From CAWIMX01 sp963837345 (GTDB taxonomy: Bacteria; Acidobacteriota; Vicinamibacteria; Vicinamibacterales; CAVVIG01), in assembly GCA_963837345.1 (NCBI GenBank), contig CAWIMX010000002.1, positions 186,001 through 250,000 of the forward strand: a DNA stretch of 64,000 nucleotides, read 5' to 3'. Of this stretch, positions 33,166 through 41,981 are shown piece after piece (positions within the stretch are counted from its first letter, which is position 1; every line of letters begins with the position of its first letter). Under the pieces are notes generated by a model, which saw only the letters and a program-made list of their open reading frames with translations, ran no database searches and was not told where the DNA came from. The position numbers were made by a program, and so were the translations under genes.

Positions 33166-34593
33166 ATGACATCTACGCAGATTGCAGTGATCGGCGCCGG
33201 CCCCGGCGGGTACGCCGCCGCCTATCTGGCCGCCGACCTCGGACAAACGGTGACGATGATCGATCTCGAGGCCAACCCCGGTGGCGTGTGCACCTACCGG
33301 GGCTGCATCCCGTCGAAGGCCCTCCTGCACGTGGCCAAGCTGATCGAGGAATCCCGGCACGCGGCGGCCTGGGGCGTCGGGTTCTCGTCGCCCCGCATCG
33401 ATCTCGACGCGCTTCGGGCCTGGAAGAACGACGTCGTCACGAAGCTCACGACCGGCAACGGCCAGGTGGGCCGGCTCCGCAAGGTGAACTACGTGCAGGG
33501 CCGCGCCGAGATCCTCGACGCCCACACCCTCCGCGTCGCCAGGGCCGGCGGCGGCTCCGAAGACGTGAAAGCCGACGCCATCGTGCTGGCCACCGGATCG
33601 CGGCCGACCGTCATTCCCACGCTGGCGCTCGACAGCGACCGCGTGCTCGACTCCACCTCCGCGCTCGACCTGAAGCGCATCCCGAAAACGCTGCTCGTGG
33701 TCGGCGGCGGGTACATCGGACTGGAGCTGGGCACCGTCTACGCGGCACTCGGCAGCCAGGTGTCGGTGGTGGAGATGACGGGCGGCCTGCTGCCCGGCGC
33801 CGATCGGGATCTGGTGAACATCCTCGCCAGGCGCATCGCGCAGATGGCCGCCGGCGTCATGCTCAACACGAAGGTGGTGCGGATGGCGGAGGAGCCGTCC
33901 GGGATCCGCGTGACGTTCGAAGGCGCCGATCTCAAGGAGCCGGAACAGGTCTTCGACGCCGTGCTCGTGTCGATCGGCCGCCGGCCCAACTCGAACATTC
34001 CGGGGCTCGATCGGACGAAGGTCGTGGTGAACGCCAGAGGGTTCATCGACGTCGACCCGCAGCGTCGCACCGCGGAGCCGAGCATCTTCGCCATCGGAGA
34101 CGTGGCGGGCGAGCCCATGCTCGCGCACAAAGCCATGGCGGAGGGGCGCGTGGCCGCCGAGGCGATTGCGGGTCAGAAGACCGCGTTCGAGCCCAGGGCG
34201 ATTCCCGCCGTCGTCTTCACCGATCCCGAGCTGGCGTGGTGCGGCGTCACCGAGCAGGAGGCGCAGGCGAAGGGCATTCCCTTCGAGGTCGTGAAATACG
34301 TCTGGGGTGCGTCGGGACGCGCGGTCACCCTCGATCGCACCGACGGCCTCACGAAGCTCATCGTGGAGCCCGGTACCGGACGGCTGCTGGGCGTGGGAAT
34401 CGTCGGCGTGTCCGCGGGAGAGATGATCGCGGAGGGCGTCCTGGCCATCGAGATGGGCGCCAATGCCCGGGACCTGGCGCTCACCATCCACACGCATCCG
34501 ACGCTGTCGGAAACCGTCGGCGAAGCGGCCGAGATGTTCTTCGGCCACGCTACGCACGTCTACAAGCCGCGCCGCCGTCCGGCGTCGTCCTGA
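33166..34593 (+). CDS. lpd: Dihydrolipoamide dehydrogenase (E3)
   Basis: The 475-residue flavoprotein reoxidises dihydrolipoamide using NAD+. It has the FAD motif VIGAGPGGYAAAYLAADLG, the redox disulfide GGVCTYRGCIPSKALLH (CxxxxC), the NAD motif LVVGGGYIGLELGTVYAALG, the second FAD motif IFAIGDVAGEPMLAHKAM, and the C-terminal HTHPTLSETVGEA with the active-site His-Glu. ATG 33166 was chosen; ATG 33154 is an in-frame alternative. Third gene of the PDH operon. Confidence 0.95.
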   Translation: MTSTQIAVIGAGPGGYAAAYLAADLGQTVTMIDLEANPGGVCTYRGCIPSKALLHVAKLIEESRHAAAWGVGFSSPRIDLDALRAWKNDVVTKLTTGNGQVGRLRKVNYVQGRAEILDAHTLRVARAGGGSEDVKADAIVLATGSRPTVIPTLALDSDRVLDSTSALDLKRIPKTLLVVGGGYIGLELGTVYAALGSQVSVVEMTGGLLPGADRDLVNILARRIAQMAAGVMLNTKVVRMAEEPSGIRVTFEGADLKEPEQVFDAVLVSIGRRPNSNIPGLDRTKVVVNARGFIDVDPQRRTAEPSIFAIGDVAGEPMLAHKAMAEGRVAAEAIAGQKTAFEPRAIPAVVFTDPELAWCGVTEQEAQAKGIPFEVVKYVWGASGRAVTLDRTDGLTKLIVEPGTGRLLGVGIVGVSAGEMIAEGVLAIEMGANARDLALTIHTHPTLSETVGEAAEMFFGHATHVYKPRRRPASS

Positions 34594-34596
34594 CGC

Positions 34597-34791
34597 TCAG
34601 TTTTCGGCGCGGATTACCGAGCCAGCCGTCGTCCAGCGAAGGAACGACGCGGCCACGAGCTGATCGATCACGGCCCGGCACGTATCGCGCTCGAGGCCCC
34701 AGAGCCGCGCCGCCTGGTGGAGCGTGAGCCGTAGGCCTGGCATCTCGTTGAACTCGTTTCGGATACGGCGAATCAGGTGCTCGAATTCCAT
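34597..34791 (-). CDS. Small helical (winged-helix-like) protein
   Basis: The 64-residue protein has a coherent sequence: MPGLRLTLHQAARLWGLERDTCRAVIDQLV followed by FLRWTTAGSVIRAE. This looks like a small winged helix, as in DNA-binding proteins or protein-interaction adaptors. I do not know a named family. It is convergent with lpd (3 bp apart). The 216 bp upstream (34792-35007) hold no gene and should carry its promoter. Confidence 0.6.
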   Translation of the reverse strand: MEFEHLIRRIRNEFNEMPGLRLTLHQAARLWGLERDTCRAVIDQLVAASFLRWTTAGSVIRAEN

Positions 34792-35007
34792 CGTGCCGGT
34801 CCGTGGAGCAAGAATGAGACCACCGGCCGCCGGGGTGAATCGAGCGGTCTATCCCCTCAATTTCTTAGAAAAATCGCGCACGGGACCGGGAGGCCGACCG
34901 GCCGAGCTGCAGACTTGTTCGACAGGGATGTATCGAAATTAAGCAGTGGACACATTCATGTGATCGCCGCCGGTGTGGCCGCCCGACCAGGCCGCCCTGC
35001 GCCGGGT

Positions 35008-35910
35008 TCAACGAGCGGCTTGCTGCTGCTTGGCCAGCGCCGAGTGGAAGTCGCGCTCCCGATCGGCCACGTATTTCTTGTAGCCGTCAGGATCGACGAA
35101 CGGGTTGGCCCCGCCATCCGTCAAGCGCGCGTGCTTCGCTGCCATGTCGTAGTACTCTCCGTGCGCGCCGAGGAAGATATCGCACGGGAGCGATTTGAGA
35201 ACCCGGAACATCCGCTCGTAGTCGGCGGCGATGTTCGGATAGTCGGGATTGTTCACCAGCCGGTATCCCGGATTCACGTTCGGGCTGCCGACGATCACCG
35301 CGTCGTAGGAGCGCCCGCCGTCCGACACCTTCAACGTCCAGGTGGTGCAGCCCTTCGTGTGTCCGGGGGTCAGGTGCGCCACGAGCACGGCGTCGCCCAG
35401 CCGGACCTCGTCGCCGTCGTGCAGCACGCGGTCGACCGTGGTCGGCGCATAGAGGGAGCCTGGCGTCGAGCCGTACTGGAAGTCGGCCTTGCCGCCGGAT
35501 TCGACGACGGGCACGTCGGCGTCCATCACCATGTAGCGGGCGCCGGTGAGCTGCTTGATGCGGGCGCTGCCGGCATCATGATCCCAATGGGCGTGGCTGA
35601 TGAGCAGAATCCTGATGTCGCTGAATTTGAAACCGAGCTGCTCCACGCTGGCGCGGATCAGCGGCACGTTCTCGTCGAGGTCGCTGTTGATGAGGATGTG
35701 GCCCTCGGGCGTCGTGATGAGGTAGTTGGCGAGACCCCGACTCCCGACATAGTAGAGATTGCCCGCGATCCGGAACGGCGGAAACGGTTCGGTCCAGTCG
35801 GATTGGGCCTTCGCCGGGCGAGGCCACATCTGCATCGCCGCGGCCATAGCCAGGAGAGTGGCCCCCCGCCGCAGGCGCGATACCCGACGACGCCGTCCGC
35901 ATGCTTTCAC
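35008..35910 (-). CDS. Subclass B3-type metallo-beta-lactamase
   Basis: The 300-residue protein has a signal peptide (Arg-rich start, then LLAMAAAMQMW and a cleavage site near PAKAQS). The zinc ligands follow the B3 pattern: ISHAHWDHDAGS (H116, H118, D120, H121), TPGHTKGCTTWT (H196) and LGAHGEYYDM (H263). The start GLANYLITTPEGHILINSDLDE and CDIFLGAHGEYYDM are typical of B3 enzymes. It would hydrolyse beta-lactams in the periplasm, though the activity is untested and some family members act on other substrates. GTG 35910 follows AGGAGG with a 5-nt spacing. Confidence 0.85.
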   Translation of the reverse strand: MKACGRRRRVSRLRRGATLLAMAAAMQMWPRPAKAQSDWTEPFPPFRIAGNLYYVGSRGLANYLITTPEGHILINSDLDENVPLIRASVEQLGFKFSDIRILLISHAHWDHDAGSARIKQLTGARYMVMDADVPVVESGGKADFQYGSTPGSLYAPTTVDRVLHDGDEVRLGDAVLVAHLTPGHTKGCTTWTLKVSDGGRSYDAVIVGSPNVNPGYRLVNNPDYPNIAADYERMFRVLKSLPCDIFLGAHGEYYDMAAKHARLTDGGANPFVDPDGYKKYVADRERDFHSALAKQQQAAR

Positions 35911-35933
35911 GATCTCCTCCTGCCGAGGCGGTT

Positions 35934-36341
35934 CTACCCTGGCTCCGAAAGTCGAGCGTCGGCCCGCGTGGGTTCGAAGAGCTCGACGGGATTGCCGGAT
36001 GGATCTTCCACGATGCACTGGTGCACGCCGACGCCGCGGATGATGTCGCTGCGGAAGCGCACGCCGCGCTCGCGCAGCTCGTGAACCAGGGCTTCGAGGT
36101 TCTCCGTGGCGATACCGAACCGGTTCCAGCCGCCCGGCTCGGGTCGTCTCCCGTCCGGCATGGCCTGGCCGCCGCCGGGGCCGCCGCCCGGCTTGCTCAG
36201 CACGAGCCGAAGGTCCGCGCGCGAGAGCATGGCGAAATACGGCGACGGATGCATGACTTCGGTGAAGCCGAGGTGGCGGCAGTAAAAAGCGATTGCCTCA
36301 TCCACGTCGTTCACGATGTAGCGAATCTGGACGGTGGCCAT
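35934..36341 (-). CDS. VOC-superfamily (glyoxalase-like) protein
   Basis: The 135-residue protein has one VOC module pair: VQIRYIVNDVDEAIAFYCRHLGF at the N terminus, a Gly-rich insert (GGGPGGGQAMPDGR), then FGIATENLEALVHELRERGV and VEDPSGNPVELFEP. The metal-site residues of glyoxalase I are only partly kept. It may be a dioxygenase or isomerase relative of unknown substrate. AGGAGG lies upstream on the minus strand, but 26 nt away. Confidence 0.82.
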   Translation of the reverse strand: MATVQIRYIVNDVDEAIAFYCRHLGFTEVMHPSPYFAMLSRADLRLVLSKPGGGPGGGQAMPDGRRPEPGGWNRFGIATENLEALVHELRERGVRFRSDIIRGVGVHQCIVEDPSGNPVELFEPTRADARLSEPG

Positions 36342-36720
36342 GGCCGACGGTCGGGTCTAGTCTACCTCCTGCGCGACTGCCGGCGGATGTCTCCATGGCG
36401 GCCGACGATGGTCGGATGGGCAGCTGACTCTTTCGCGCGAGGACGCCGGTTTTCGGGGGATTTCCGAGCGGCGGCCTGGTGGTGTTCTTGCTCGCGTGGC
36501 GACCATGCGGTTGGCCCCCGATCGTCCAAGCACGAAGTTCGAAATCGTGATCGGCCGTTCGCTCGCCGCGTGCGTCCATCCCGTCGCGGCGTGGCGATCG
36601 GGATCGCGCGCGCTGCGCGCCCAGTGCATGGCCGGCTATTTCGTGGCCAGCTATGTGCTCGTGTTTCTCGGCCTGCTCCTGCTGACGCCCTCGTCGATCT
36701 CCTGATCGGACGAGGAGCGC
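36342..36720. other. 379 bp gap between VOC gene and lipA
   Basis: No strong gene is seen. It holds the promoter side of the VOC gene and one small possible plus-strand ORF at 36496-36705. I found no RNA gene or repeat in it. Confidence 0.6.
36496..36705 (+). CDS. Possible small membrane protein
   Basis: This 69-residue frame starts with GTG 36496 (or ATG 36505). A charged N-terminal half is followed by a C-terminal hydrophobic helix (YFVASYVLVFLGLLLL). No family is recognised and no good ribosome-binding site is visible. Support is only the plausible topology and the lack of another gene here. Confidence 0.35.
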   Translation: MATMRLAPDRPSTKFEIVIGRSLAACVHPVAAWRSGSRALRAQCMAGYFVASYVLVFLGLLLLTPSSIS

Positions 36721-37641
36721 CTATGAGCCGGCGGCTCGGGCGTAGGCGTCGGCGGTTTCGTGGGCGTGATAGGAGCTGCGAACGAGCGGTCCCGATTCGA
36801 CGTGCACGAAGCCGAGATCCAGCGCGACGGCCTTCAGGTCGGCGAATTCGTCCGGATGGTAGTACCGGACGATCGCCGCATGGTCGATCGAGGGCCTGAG
36901 GTACTGGCCGATGGTGAGGATGCCGCAGCCGACCTCCCGCAGATCCTCGAGGACGCCCAGAATCTCCGCCCGTTCCTCCCCGAGCCCCACCATCAGACCC
37001 GTCTTGGTGGGGATGTCCGGACGATACCGGCGCGATCGATCCAGCAGCTCGAGCGTGCGCGCATAGCGGCCGCCGGAACGCGCCATCTTGTACAGGCGCG
37101 GCACGGTCTCGGTATTGTGATTCAGGATGTCTGGCGCGGCATCCAGGACGGTGTGCAGCGAGCGCTCGTCGCCCTGGAAGTCGGGGATCAACACTTCGAT
37201 GCGGCACTCGGGGAGGCGTGCGCGTGTTTCGCGGATGGTCGCCGCGAAGATGGACGCGCCGCCGTCGGGCAGGTCGTCGCGATCCACCGAGGTAATGACG
37301 ACGTAGCTGAGCGCCAGGGTGCGAATGGCATCCGCGACGCGGGTCGGTTCCAGCGGATCGAGGGGATCGGGGCGGCCGTGCGCGACCGCGCAGTATGCGC
37401 AGGCGCGGGTGCAGACGTCGCCGAGGATCATGAACGTCGCCGTGCCGTGATGCCAGCACTCGCCGATGTTCGGGCACTGCGCTTCCTCACACACCGTGTG
37501 GAGGTTCAGGCCGCGCATCAGCTCCTTGAGCCGCAGATAGCTCGGCGAACCGGGCGCCCTCACCTTCAGCCACGCCGGTTTCGGTTCGCGCGGCGGTCCC
37601 GAGGCTCCGACCGGAGCCAGCGGCAGCACTTTGCGCATCAC
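36721..37641 (-). CDS. lipA: Lipoyl synthase
   Basis: The 306-residue radical SAM enzyme inserts two sulfurs into protein-bound octanoyl groups. It has the auxiliary cluster motif CEEAQCPNIGEC (CxxxxCxxxxxC), the radical SAM motif CTRACAYC, and the family segments YVVITSVDRDDLPDGG, NHNTETVPRLYK, KTGLMVGLGE and the C-terminal RSSYHA serine motif. Its product lipoylates AceF. The first codon is GTG 37641 (ATG 37638 alternative); TACGAT lies 6 nt before the GTG. Confidence 0.96.
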   Translation of the reverse strand: MMRKVLPLAPVGASGPPREPKPAWLKVRAPGSPSYLRLKELMRGLNLHTVCEEAQCPNIGECWHHGTATFMILGDVCTRACAYCAVAHGRPDPLDPLEPTRVADAIRTLALSYVVITSVDRDDLPDGGASIFAATIRETRARLPECRIEVLIPDFQGDERSLHTVLDAAPDILNHNTETVPRLYKMARSGGRYARTLELLDRSRRYRPDIPTKTGLMVGLGEERAEILGVLEDLREVGCGILTIGQYLRPSIDHAAIVRYYHPDEFADLKAVALDLGFVHVESGPLVRSSYHAHETADAYARAAGS

Positions 37642-37647
37642 GGGTCG

Positions 37648-37653
37648 ATCGTA
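37648..37653 (-). promoter_or_regulatory. -10-like hexamer for lipA, leaderless spacing
   Basis: On the minus strand TACGAT lies 6 nt before GTG 37641. Divergent from the TATAAT at 37686. Confidence 0.4.
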
Positions 37654-37685
37654 TCACTTCGGCTCTGGGAACCCTCGGTGAGGCC

Positions 37686-37691
37686 TATAAT
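37686..37691 (+). promoter_or_regulatory. -10 element TATAAT for the MBL-fold gene at 37710
   Basis: A perfect TATAAT lies 18 nt before the ATG. The leader contains GGGAGG as a ribosome-binding site, so this transcript is leadered. No good -35 box is seen. Confidence 0.5.
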
Positions 37692-37709
37692 CCGCCACGG
37701 GAGGCCGGC

Positions 37710-38675
37710 ATGCTTCGAATGACGACGGGAAGCGCCGTGAGCGCCGCGGCGCTGGCGGCCGTGCTCGGGCTGGCTGCGGCGGCGCCCTCGGCGCAGGGGC
37801 CGGTGCGGACCGCTGACGTCCATGAGCGCGGCCTCACTCCCGGGGACTTTCCGCGCATCACGAAACTGGCCGACGATGTGTACACGTACGAACAGATCGA
37901 TCCGACCAAGCGCGTGCTGACGGTGAACAACCTGATTGTGATCTCGTCGGAGGGCGTGCTGGTGGCCGACGGACAGGGCACCATCGAGAACGGACGCCGC
38001 CTCGTGGCCGAGATCGCGGCATTGACGCCGCAGCCCATCAGGTACGTCGTGATCGGTTCCGAGCACGGGGATCATACGGGCGGCGACGCCGCGTTCCCCT
38101 CGAGCGCGACGTTCATCGCGCACCCGTTCTCGAAAGCGAATCTCGAGCGGCAGGCGGAAGCGGGAACGGGGCGTTCTTCGGCACGTCGAGTCATCGTGCC
38201 GACCGAAACGGTGTCCGATCGACGGGCGATCCATCTCGGAACCAGGGAAGTGGACGTGCTCTTTCTCGGCCGGGCGCACACCGGCGGAGATCTGGTCGTC
38301 TATCTGCCGCAGGAGAAGATCCTCTACATGAGCGAGGTGTTCTCGAACCGCGTGTTTCCGTCCATGGCGAATGCGTATCCCAGCGAGTGGATCGGCGCGC
38401 TGAAGAAGGCGGAGGCGATGGCGGTGGAGATCTACGTGCCGGCGCACGGATTCGTGGACAGCCCGGACGTGCTCCAGGAGGAAGAACGGCGCTACCGCGG
38501 CGCGCTGGAACAGATCTTCGCCGAGGGACGGCGCCTGCACGACGCGCACGTTCCGCTCGAGGAGGCTGCCTCGCGGGCCAACTTCGACGGTTTCGACGGG
38601 TGGACGCGGGCTGCCAACAACGCCACGACGGCCCTCGGGCGCGTCTATCTGGAACTCGACGGGAAGCTGCCGTGA
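37710..38675 (+). CDS. Secreted MBL-fold hydrolase
   Basis: The 321-residue protein has a signal peptide ending near APSAQG and an MBL fold. The metal motif reads GSEHGDHTGGDA, so the first histidine of HxHxDH is Ser or Glu. Further ligand regions are LFLGRAHTGGDLVVYLP and VPAHGFVDSP. The class B3 signatures are absent; the layout is closer to quinoprotein-relay or SoxH-type proteins. The substrate is unknown. GTGA joins it to the next gene. Confidence 0.82.
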   Translation: MLRMTTGSAVSAAALAAVLGLAAAAPSAQGPVRTADVHERGLTPGDFPRITKLADDVYTYEQIDPTKRVLTVNNLIVISSEGVLVADGQGTIENGRRLVAEIAALTPQPIRYVVIGSEHGDHTGGDAAFPSSATFIAHPFSKANLERQAEAGTGRSSARRVIVPTETVSDRRAIHLGTREVDVLFLGRAHTGGDLVVYLPQEKILYMSEVFSNRVFPSMANAYPSEWIGALKKAEAMAVEIYVPAHGFVDSPDVLQEEERRYRGALEQIFAEGRRLHDAHVPLEEAASRANFDGFDGWTRAANNATTALGRVYLELDGKLP

Positions 38676-39379
38676 CGAATGCCCCCGCCGGCGGCGCCCA
38701 GCCGATCGGATCGCCCGTCGACGACACGCCGGCGCGGCGCCCGGCCCGTGCCGTGCTCGAGGGACGGTGCGTGGCGATCGTGCCCCTCGATCCCGCTGCC
38801 CACGGCGCGGCGCTCTTCGAGGGATGTGGTCGCCCCGACCGGGCGGCGCTGTGGACTTACCTCGGCGAAGGCCCCTTCGGGGACCGGGAGGCGTTCGACG
38901 CCTACCTGGAATCCCGGGCCGCGTCCGTCGATCCGCTGTATTCCGCGATCGTCGAGCGGGCGACGGGCCTCGCCATCGGCCATGCCGCGTACCTGCGCAT
39001 GGATCCGGCGAATCGATCGATCGAAGTCGGCGCCATCATGTTCTCGCCCCGGCTTCAGCGGACCACGGCCGCCACCGAGGCGATGTATCTGATGGCGCGA
39101 CATGCGTTCGACGACCTCGGGTACCGGCGCTACGAGTGGAAATGCGACGCGCTCAACGAGCCGTCGCGCCGCGCCGCGCGCCGCCTCGGCTTCACGTTCG
39201 AGGGCGTCTTCCGCCAGCACATGATCCGAAAGGGTCGCAATCGCGACACGGCCTGGTTCTCGATCATCGATGCGGAATGGCCGTCGCGCCGGGCGGCGCT
39301 CGAGCGGTGGCTCGATCCGTCGAACTTCGACGAGGCGGGACGGCAGCGTCGTCCGTTGTCCGACCTGCTCGCTCCGTAG
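38672..39379 (+). CDS. GNAT-family N-acetyltransferase (RimJ/RimL-like)
   Basis: The 235-residue protein is a GNAT acetyltransferase: the middle has GLAIGHAAYLRMDPANRSIEVG, the acetyl-CoA region FSPRLQRTTAATEAMYLMARHAF, and the C-terminal YEWKCDALNEPSRRAARRLGF and FEGVFRQHMIRKGRNRDTAWF. This matches the RimJ/RimL type that acetylates proteins or small amines. GTG 38672 overlaps the MBL stop by 4 bp (GTGA). Confidence 0.88.
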   Translation: MTNAPAGGAQPIGSPVDDTPARRPARAVLEGRCVAIVPLDPAAHGAALFEGCGRPDRAALWTYLGEGPFGDREAFDAYLESRAASVDPLYSAIVERATGLAIGHAAYLRMDPANRSIEVGAIMFSPRLQRTTAATEAMYLMARHAFDDLGYRRYEWKCDALNEPSRRAARRLGFTFEGVFRQHMIRKGRNRDTAWFSIIDAEWPSRRAALERWLDPSNFDEAGRQRRPLSDLLAP

Positions 39380-39456
39380 GGTCCTCGCGGGATCGAGCCG
39401 CGCCGCCCACCGCGCCGGCAGGCACAGCGCGAGCACCGCGGCCCACGCCTTCGCCG

Positions 39457-40311
39457 CTACTGAATCGGCGGCAGCTGATCGGCCGGAATGCCCAGCGCGA
39501 GGCTCAGCGCCCGGAGCGACGTCTGCACCTTCCGGACGTTCGCGGGCCCCATCCGCAGGAGCTGTCGTTCGGCCCCCGGAAGCGTTTCGAGATCGGGATC
39601 GGCGAAGGCGAACGACGTCGCGCCCTGCGGGACCAGTTCGATGGGACGATCGACGACCGGCGTCTTGAGCAGCGTCACGATGGCGCGTGTGAGCGCGCGA
39701 TCGAACGGGGTGTTCGGGAAGCCGAGGTCGCGGTACGCCTCCTCGATACGCGGCTTGAGCGTCGCGTAGAGCCGGGCGCTCCCCTGAGGATCGAGCGATG
39801 CGATGGCGTCGGCGAATTGATCGTATCGCGCGTAGCTGCGCGGGTCGATCGTGAGCTGTTCGCCCTGATCCGCCGCGAGGAACGTCGCCTGGGGGCGCAG
39901 GGCGCGAAGCCGCCCGGCGGGCGTCTTGCCGTCAGCCAGGTTCGAGACGACCACGGTGAAGTTGCGCACGAGGCCGTCCGTCGCGAGCCATGCGGCAATG
40001 GTTGGATGCGACGACAGCTGGCGCACCGACTCCCGCACGAACCCGTCGCTCTCGTCGAGCGCCGGCACCTCGACCGTCTCCGGCGTCGTTCCGAGGGGCT
40101 GTGCGGCCGGTTCCGACGCCGGAGCGGGCTCAGCCTGGGCGGTTTGCGCCGGCGCCGGCGCGTGCGGGCGTGAGACGGCGTACCAGACGACCCCGATCGC
40201 CAGGAGCACCATCACCGCGATCACGACCCACTTCACAGTCTGCGACGAGGGTTCAGGGTCGAGCGGCGTCTCCGGCGTCGGATGCAGCTCGAAGTCCGGA
40301 ATATCCGGCAT
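39457..40311 (-). CDS. DUF3014 membrane-anchored protein
   Basis: The 284-residue protein has one membrane helix near residues 28-46 (WVVIAVMVLLAIGVVWYAV), a Pro/Ala spacer, and a C-terminal domain that matches the DUF3014 family (VRQLSSHPTIAAWLATDGLVRNF, DPRSYARYDQFADAIASLD). The function of the family is unknown. GAGGAGGTGAG precedes the ATG, so translation should be strong. It lies 26 bp before the sulfatase-like gene's end on the same strand. Confidence 0.8.
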   Translation of the reverse strand: MPDIPDFELHPTPETPLDPEPSSQTVKWVVIAVMVLLAIGVVWYAVSRPHAPAPAQTAQAEPAPASEPAAQPLGTTPETVEVPALDESDGFVRESVRQLSSHPTIAAWLATDGLVRNFTVVVSNLADGKTPAGRLRALRPQATFLAADQGEQLTIDPRSYARYDQFADAIASLDPQGSARLYATLKPRIEEAYRDLGFPNTPFDRALTRAIVTLLKTPVVDRPIELVPQGATSFAFADPDLETLPGAERQLLRMGPANVRKVQTSLRALSLALGIPADQLPPIQ

Positions 40312-40337
40312 CGCTCACCTCCTCGGTACCGATCCTA

Positions 40338-41981
40338 TCAATAAGACGCGGGTGAAGCTGTGGTGGACGGCTCAGGTTCCCCGAAGGCCGATACCACCAT
40401 CGGCCCGAGCTCGTTCATGCGCCCGAGCGGCGCGCGTGGCGGGTCGACCCCCTCCTGGAAGCCGTCGGCCACCAGACGATCGAGCACCGGGCCCGGCGCG
40501 GCGACGATGTGCACCGGCACGTCCCACGGCGCGTGCGTGCCGCTGACCATCGACGCGGGCTGGTGATCGCCGAGAATGATCATCACGAGGTCGTGGCCGC
40601 GGCGCTCGCGCACGAATCCGGCCAGGGCCGTCAGGTCGTAGATGACCGAGCGCACGTAGTCCGGCCCCAGATCGAGCCAGTCGGGCGGCTCGGCGAACGA
40701 GCGATCCAGGTCGGCCTGGTCGAAGGGGTCCGTCGACAGGACACGGTGCCAGTCGGCCTGGTAGGGGGGCGTCGGGCTGAAGGGCGCGTGGGTATTGATG
40801 GTGGGGAACACCGCGAACACCGGCCGCCGGTCGGGCTTCGACAACTCGACCTGATTGAACCGCGCCAGCGAGTACTGGTCCGGAATGTTCCACCAGCCGA
40901 ATGACCAGCCTCGGTAGTCGAGCGCCAGCTCGCCGTAGATCGTGTCGAACTGATAGAAGGCGCCCTCCGGCCACGCCTGCTGCAGGCCCGGCATCAGCGC
41001 CACCGTGCGGTATCCGCGATTGTGGAAGACGGTGACGAGCGTGTCGCGGCGGCTGCTCATGAGGAGCGCGTACCGATCAGGATCGCGGACCTCGACCCCC
41101 GACAGCAGGCTGAGGTGGGCGAGCCACGACAATCCGCCGAACGTCGGCGACGTGACGAAGCCCGACACGACCTTGCGCCCGGTGTCCTCGGCCGCGGCCG
41201 CCAGCGCCCGGCGGGCGGGCGCCACCGTCCGGGCGAACGCGGCCCGGTCGTAGGTGACTGCGCCGTAGGACTCGATGAAGACCAGCAGCACGTCGGCGCC
41301 GTGCAGGCGCGAGAGGTCGGAACTGAGCACGGGGCTCTCGGCAATCGTCACCGAGCCCGCCCGGGCGGCCAGCGCCGTCACGGCCAGCCGGACTTGATGC
41401 GTGTAGGTGCCCAGAACCGGAGCGGCGAAGACCGAGGTCTCCTCTTCGTACGGATCGACCGGCCGCTCGGCGAGCGCGCGATCGGTCGCGAACCAGACCA
41501 CGACGATGGCGGCCGCGGCCACGAGCAGCCGGCGATCGCGCGGCCGGCGCGTGGCATCGGCGACCTGTCGCAGGGCCCACCGCGTCGCCGTGTAGAGCAG
41601 GGTGAGCGCGATTCCTGAGACGATCAGAATCACGGCGATCAGCCACCACGAGGCGACCCGCGTCATCATCGCAGCCACGTCCGACACGTACCGCAGGTCC
41701 CAGAACAGATTGACTTCGCGCCCGTAGAGCGCGGGCGCGGTGACGTCGGCATAGTGCCCGACGACGAGCAGCAGCCAGAGCACGGTCAGCCACCGAAGGA
41801 GGCGCGCCGACGGCCTCGCCGAGCGCCACGCGACGGCCGCCAGCAGCAGGACGATGAGCGCCAGCTCGACGGAGAGCTGCCATTCGAACCGGATCGCCGG
41901 CGTCGGCCAGACGTTTCCGAACGTCAAGGATGCGTTCAGGAGAACGAGCGCGGCGATCAGGGCAGGCACGCGGTTCGTCAC
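40338..41981 (-). CDS. Membrane sulfatase/phosphoethanolamine-transferase-like protein
   Basis: The 547-residue protein has about five N-terminal membrane helices and a periplasmic alkaline-phosphatase/sulfatase-fold domain. Landmarks are VLLVFIESYGAVTYD (metal site), SPTFGGLSWLAHLSLLSGV (nucleophile region), INTHAPFSPTPPYQ and MIILGDHQPA (second metal site). Related proteins move phospho-groups onto lipids or sugars. GTG 41981 overlaps the phosphotransferase stop by 4 bp, so both act in one unit, possibly on the same lipid. Confidence 0.85.
   Translation of the reverse strand: MTNRVPALIAALVLLNASLTFGNVWPTPAIRFEWQLSVELALIVLLLAAVAWRSARPSARLLRWLTVLWLLLVVGHYADVTAPALYGREVNLFWDLRYVSDVAAMMTRVASWWLIAVILIVSGIALTLLYTATRWALRQVADATRRPRDRRLLVAAAAIVVVWFATDRALAERPVDPYEEETSVFAAPVLGTYTHQVRLAVTALAARAGSVTIAESPVLSSDLSRLHGADVLLVFIESYGAVTYDRAAFARTVAPARRALAAAAEDTGRKVVSGFVTSPTFGGLSWLAHLSLLSGVEVRDPDRYALLMSSRRDTLVTVFHNRGYRTVALMPGLQQAWPEGAFYQFDTIYGELALDYRGWSFGWWNIPDQYSLARFNQVELSKPDRRPVFAVFPTINTHAPFSPTPPYQADWHRVLSTDPFDQADLDRSFAEPPDWLDLGPDYVRSVIYDLTALAGFVRERRGHDLVMIILGDHQPASMVSGTHAPWDVPVHIVAAPGPVLDRLVADGFQEGVDPPRAPLGRMNELGPMVVSAFGEPEPSTTASPASY

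Noticed and set aside
37710..38675. Second metallo-beta-lactamase
   Set aside because: The fold is MBL, but the first zinc histidine is replaced and the B1-B3 signatures are missing, so only a general hydrolase call is supported.
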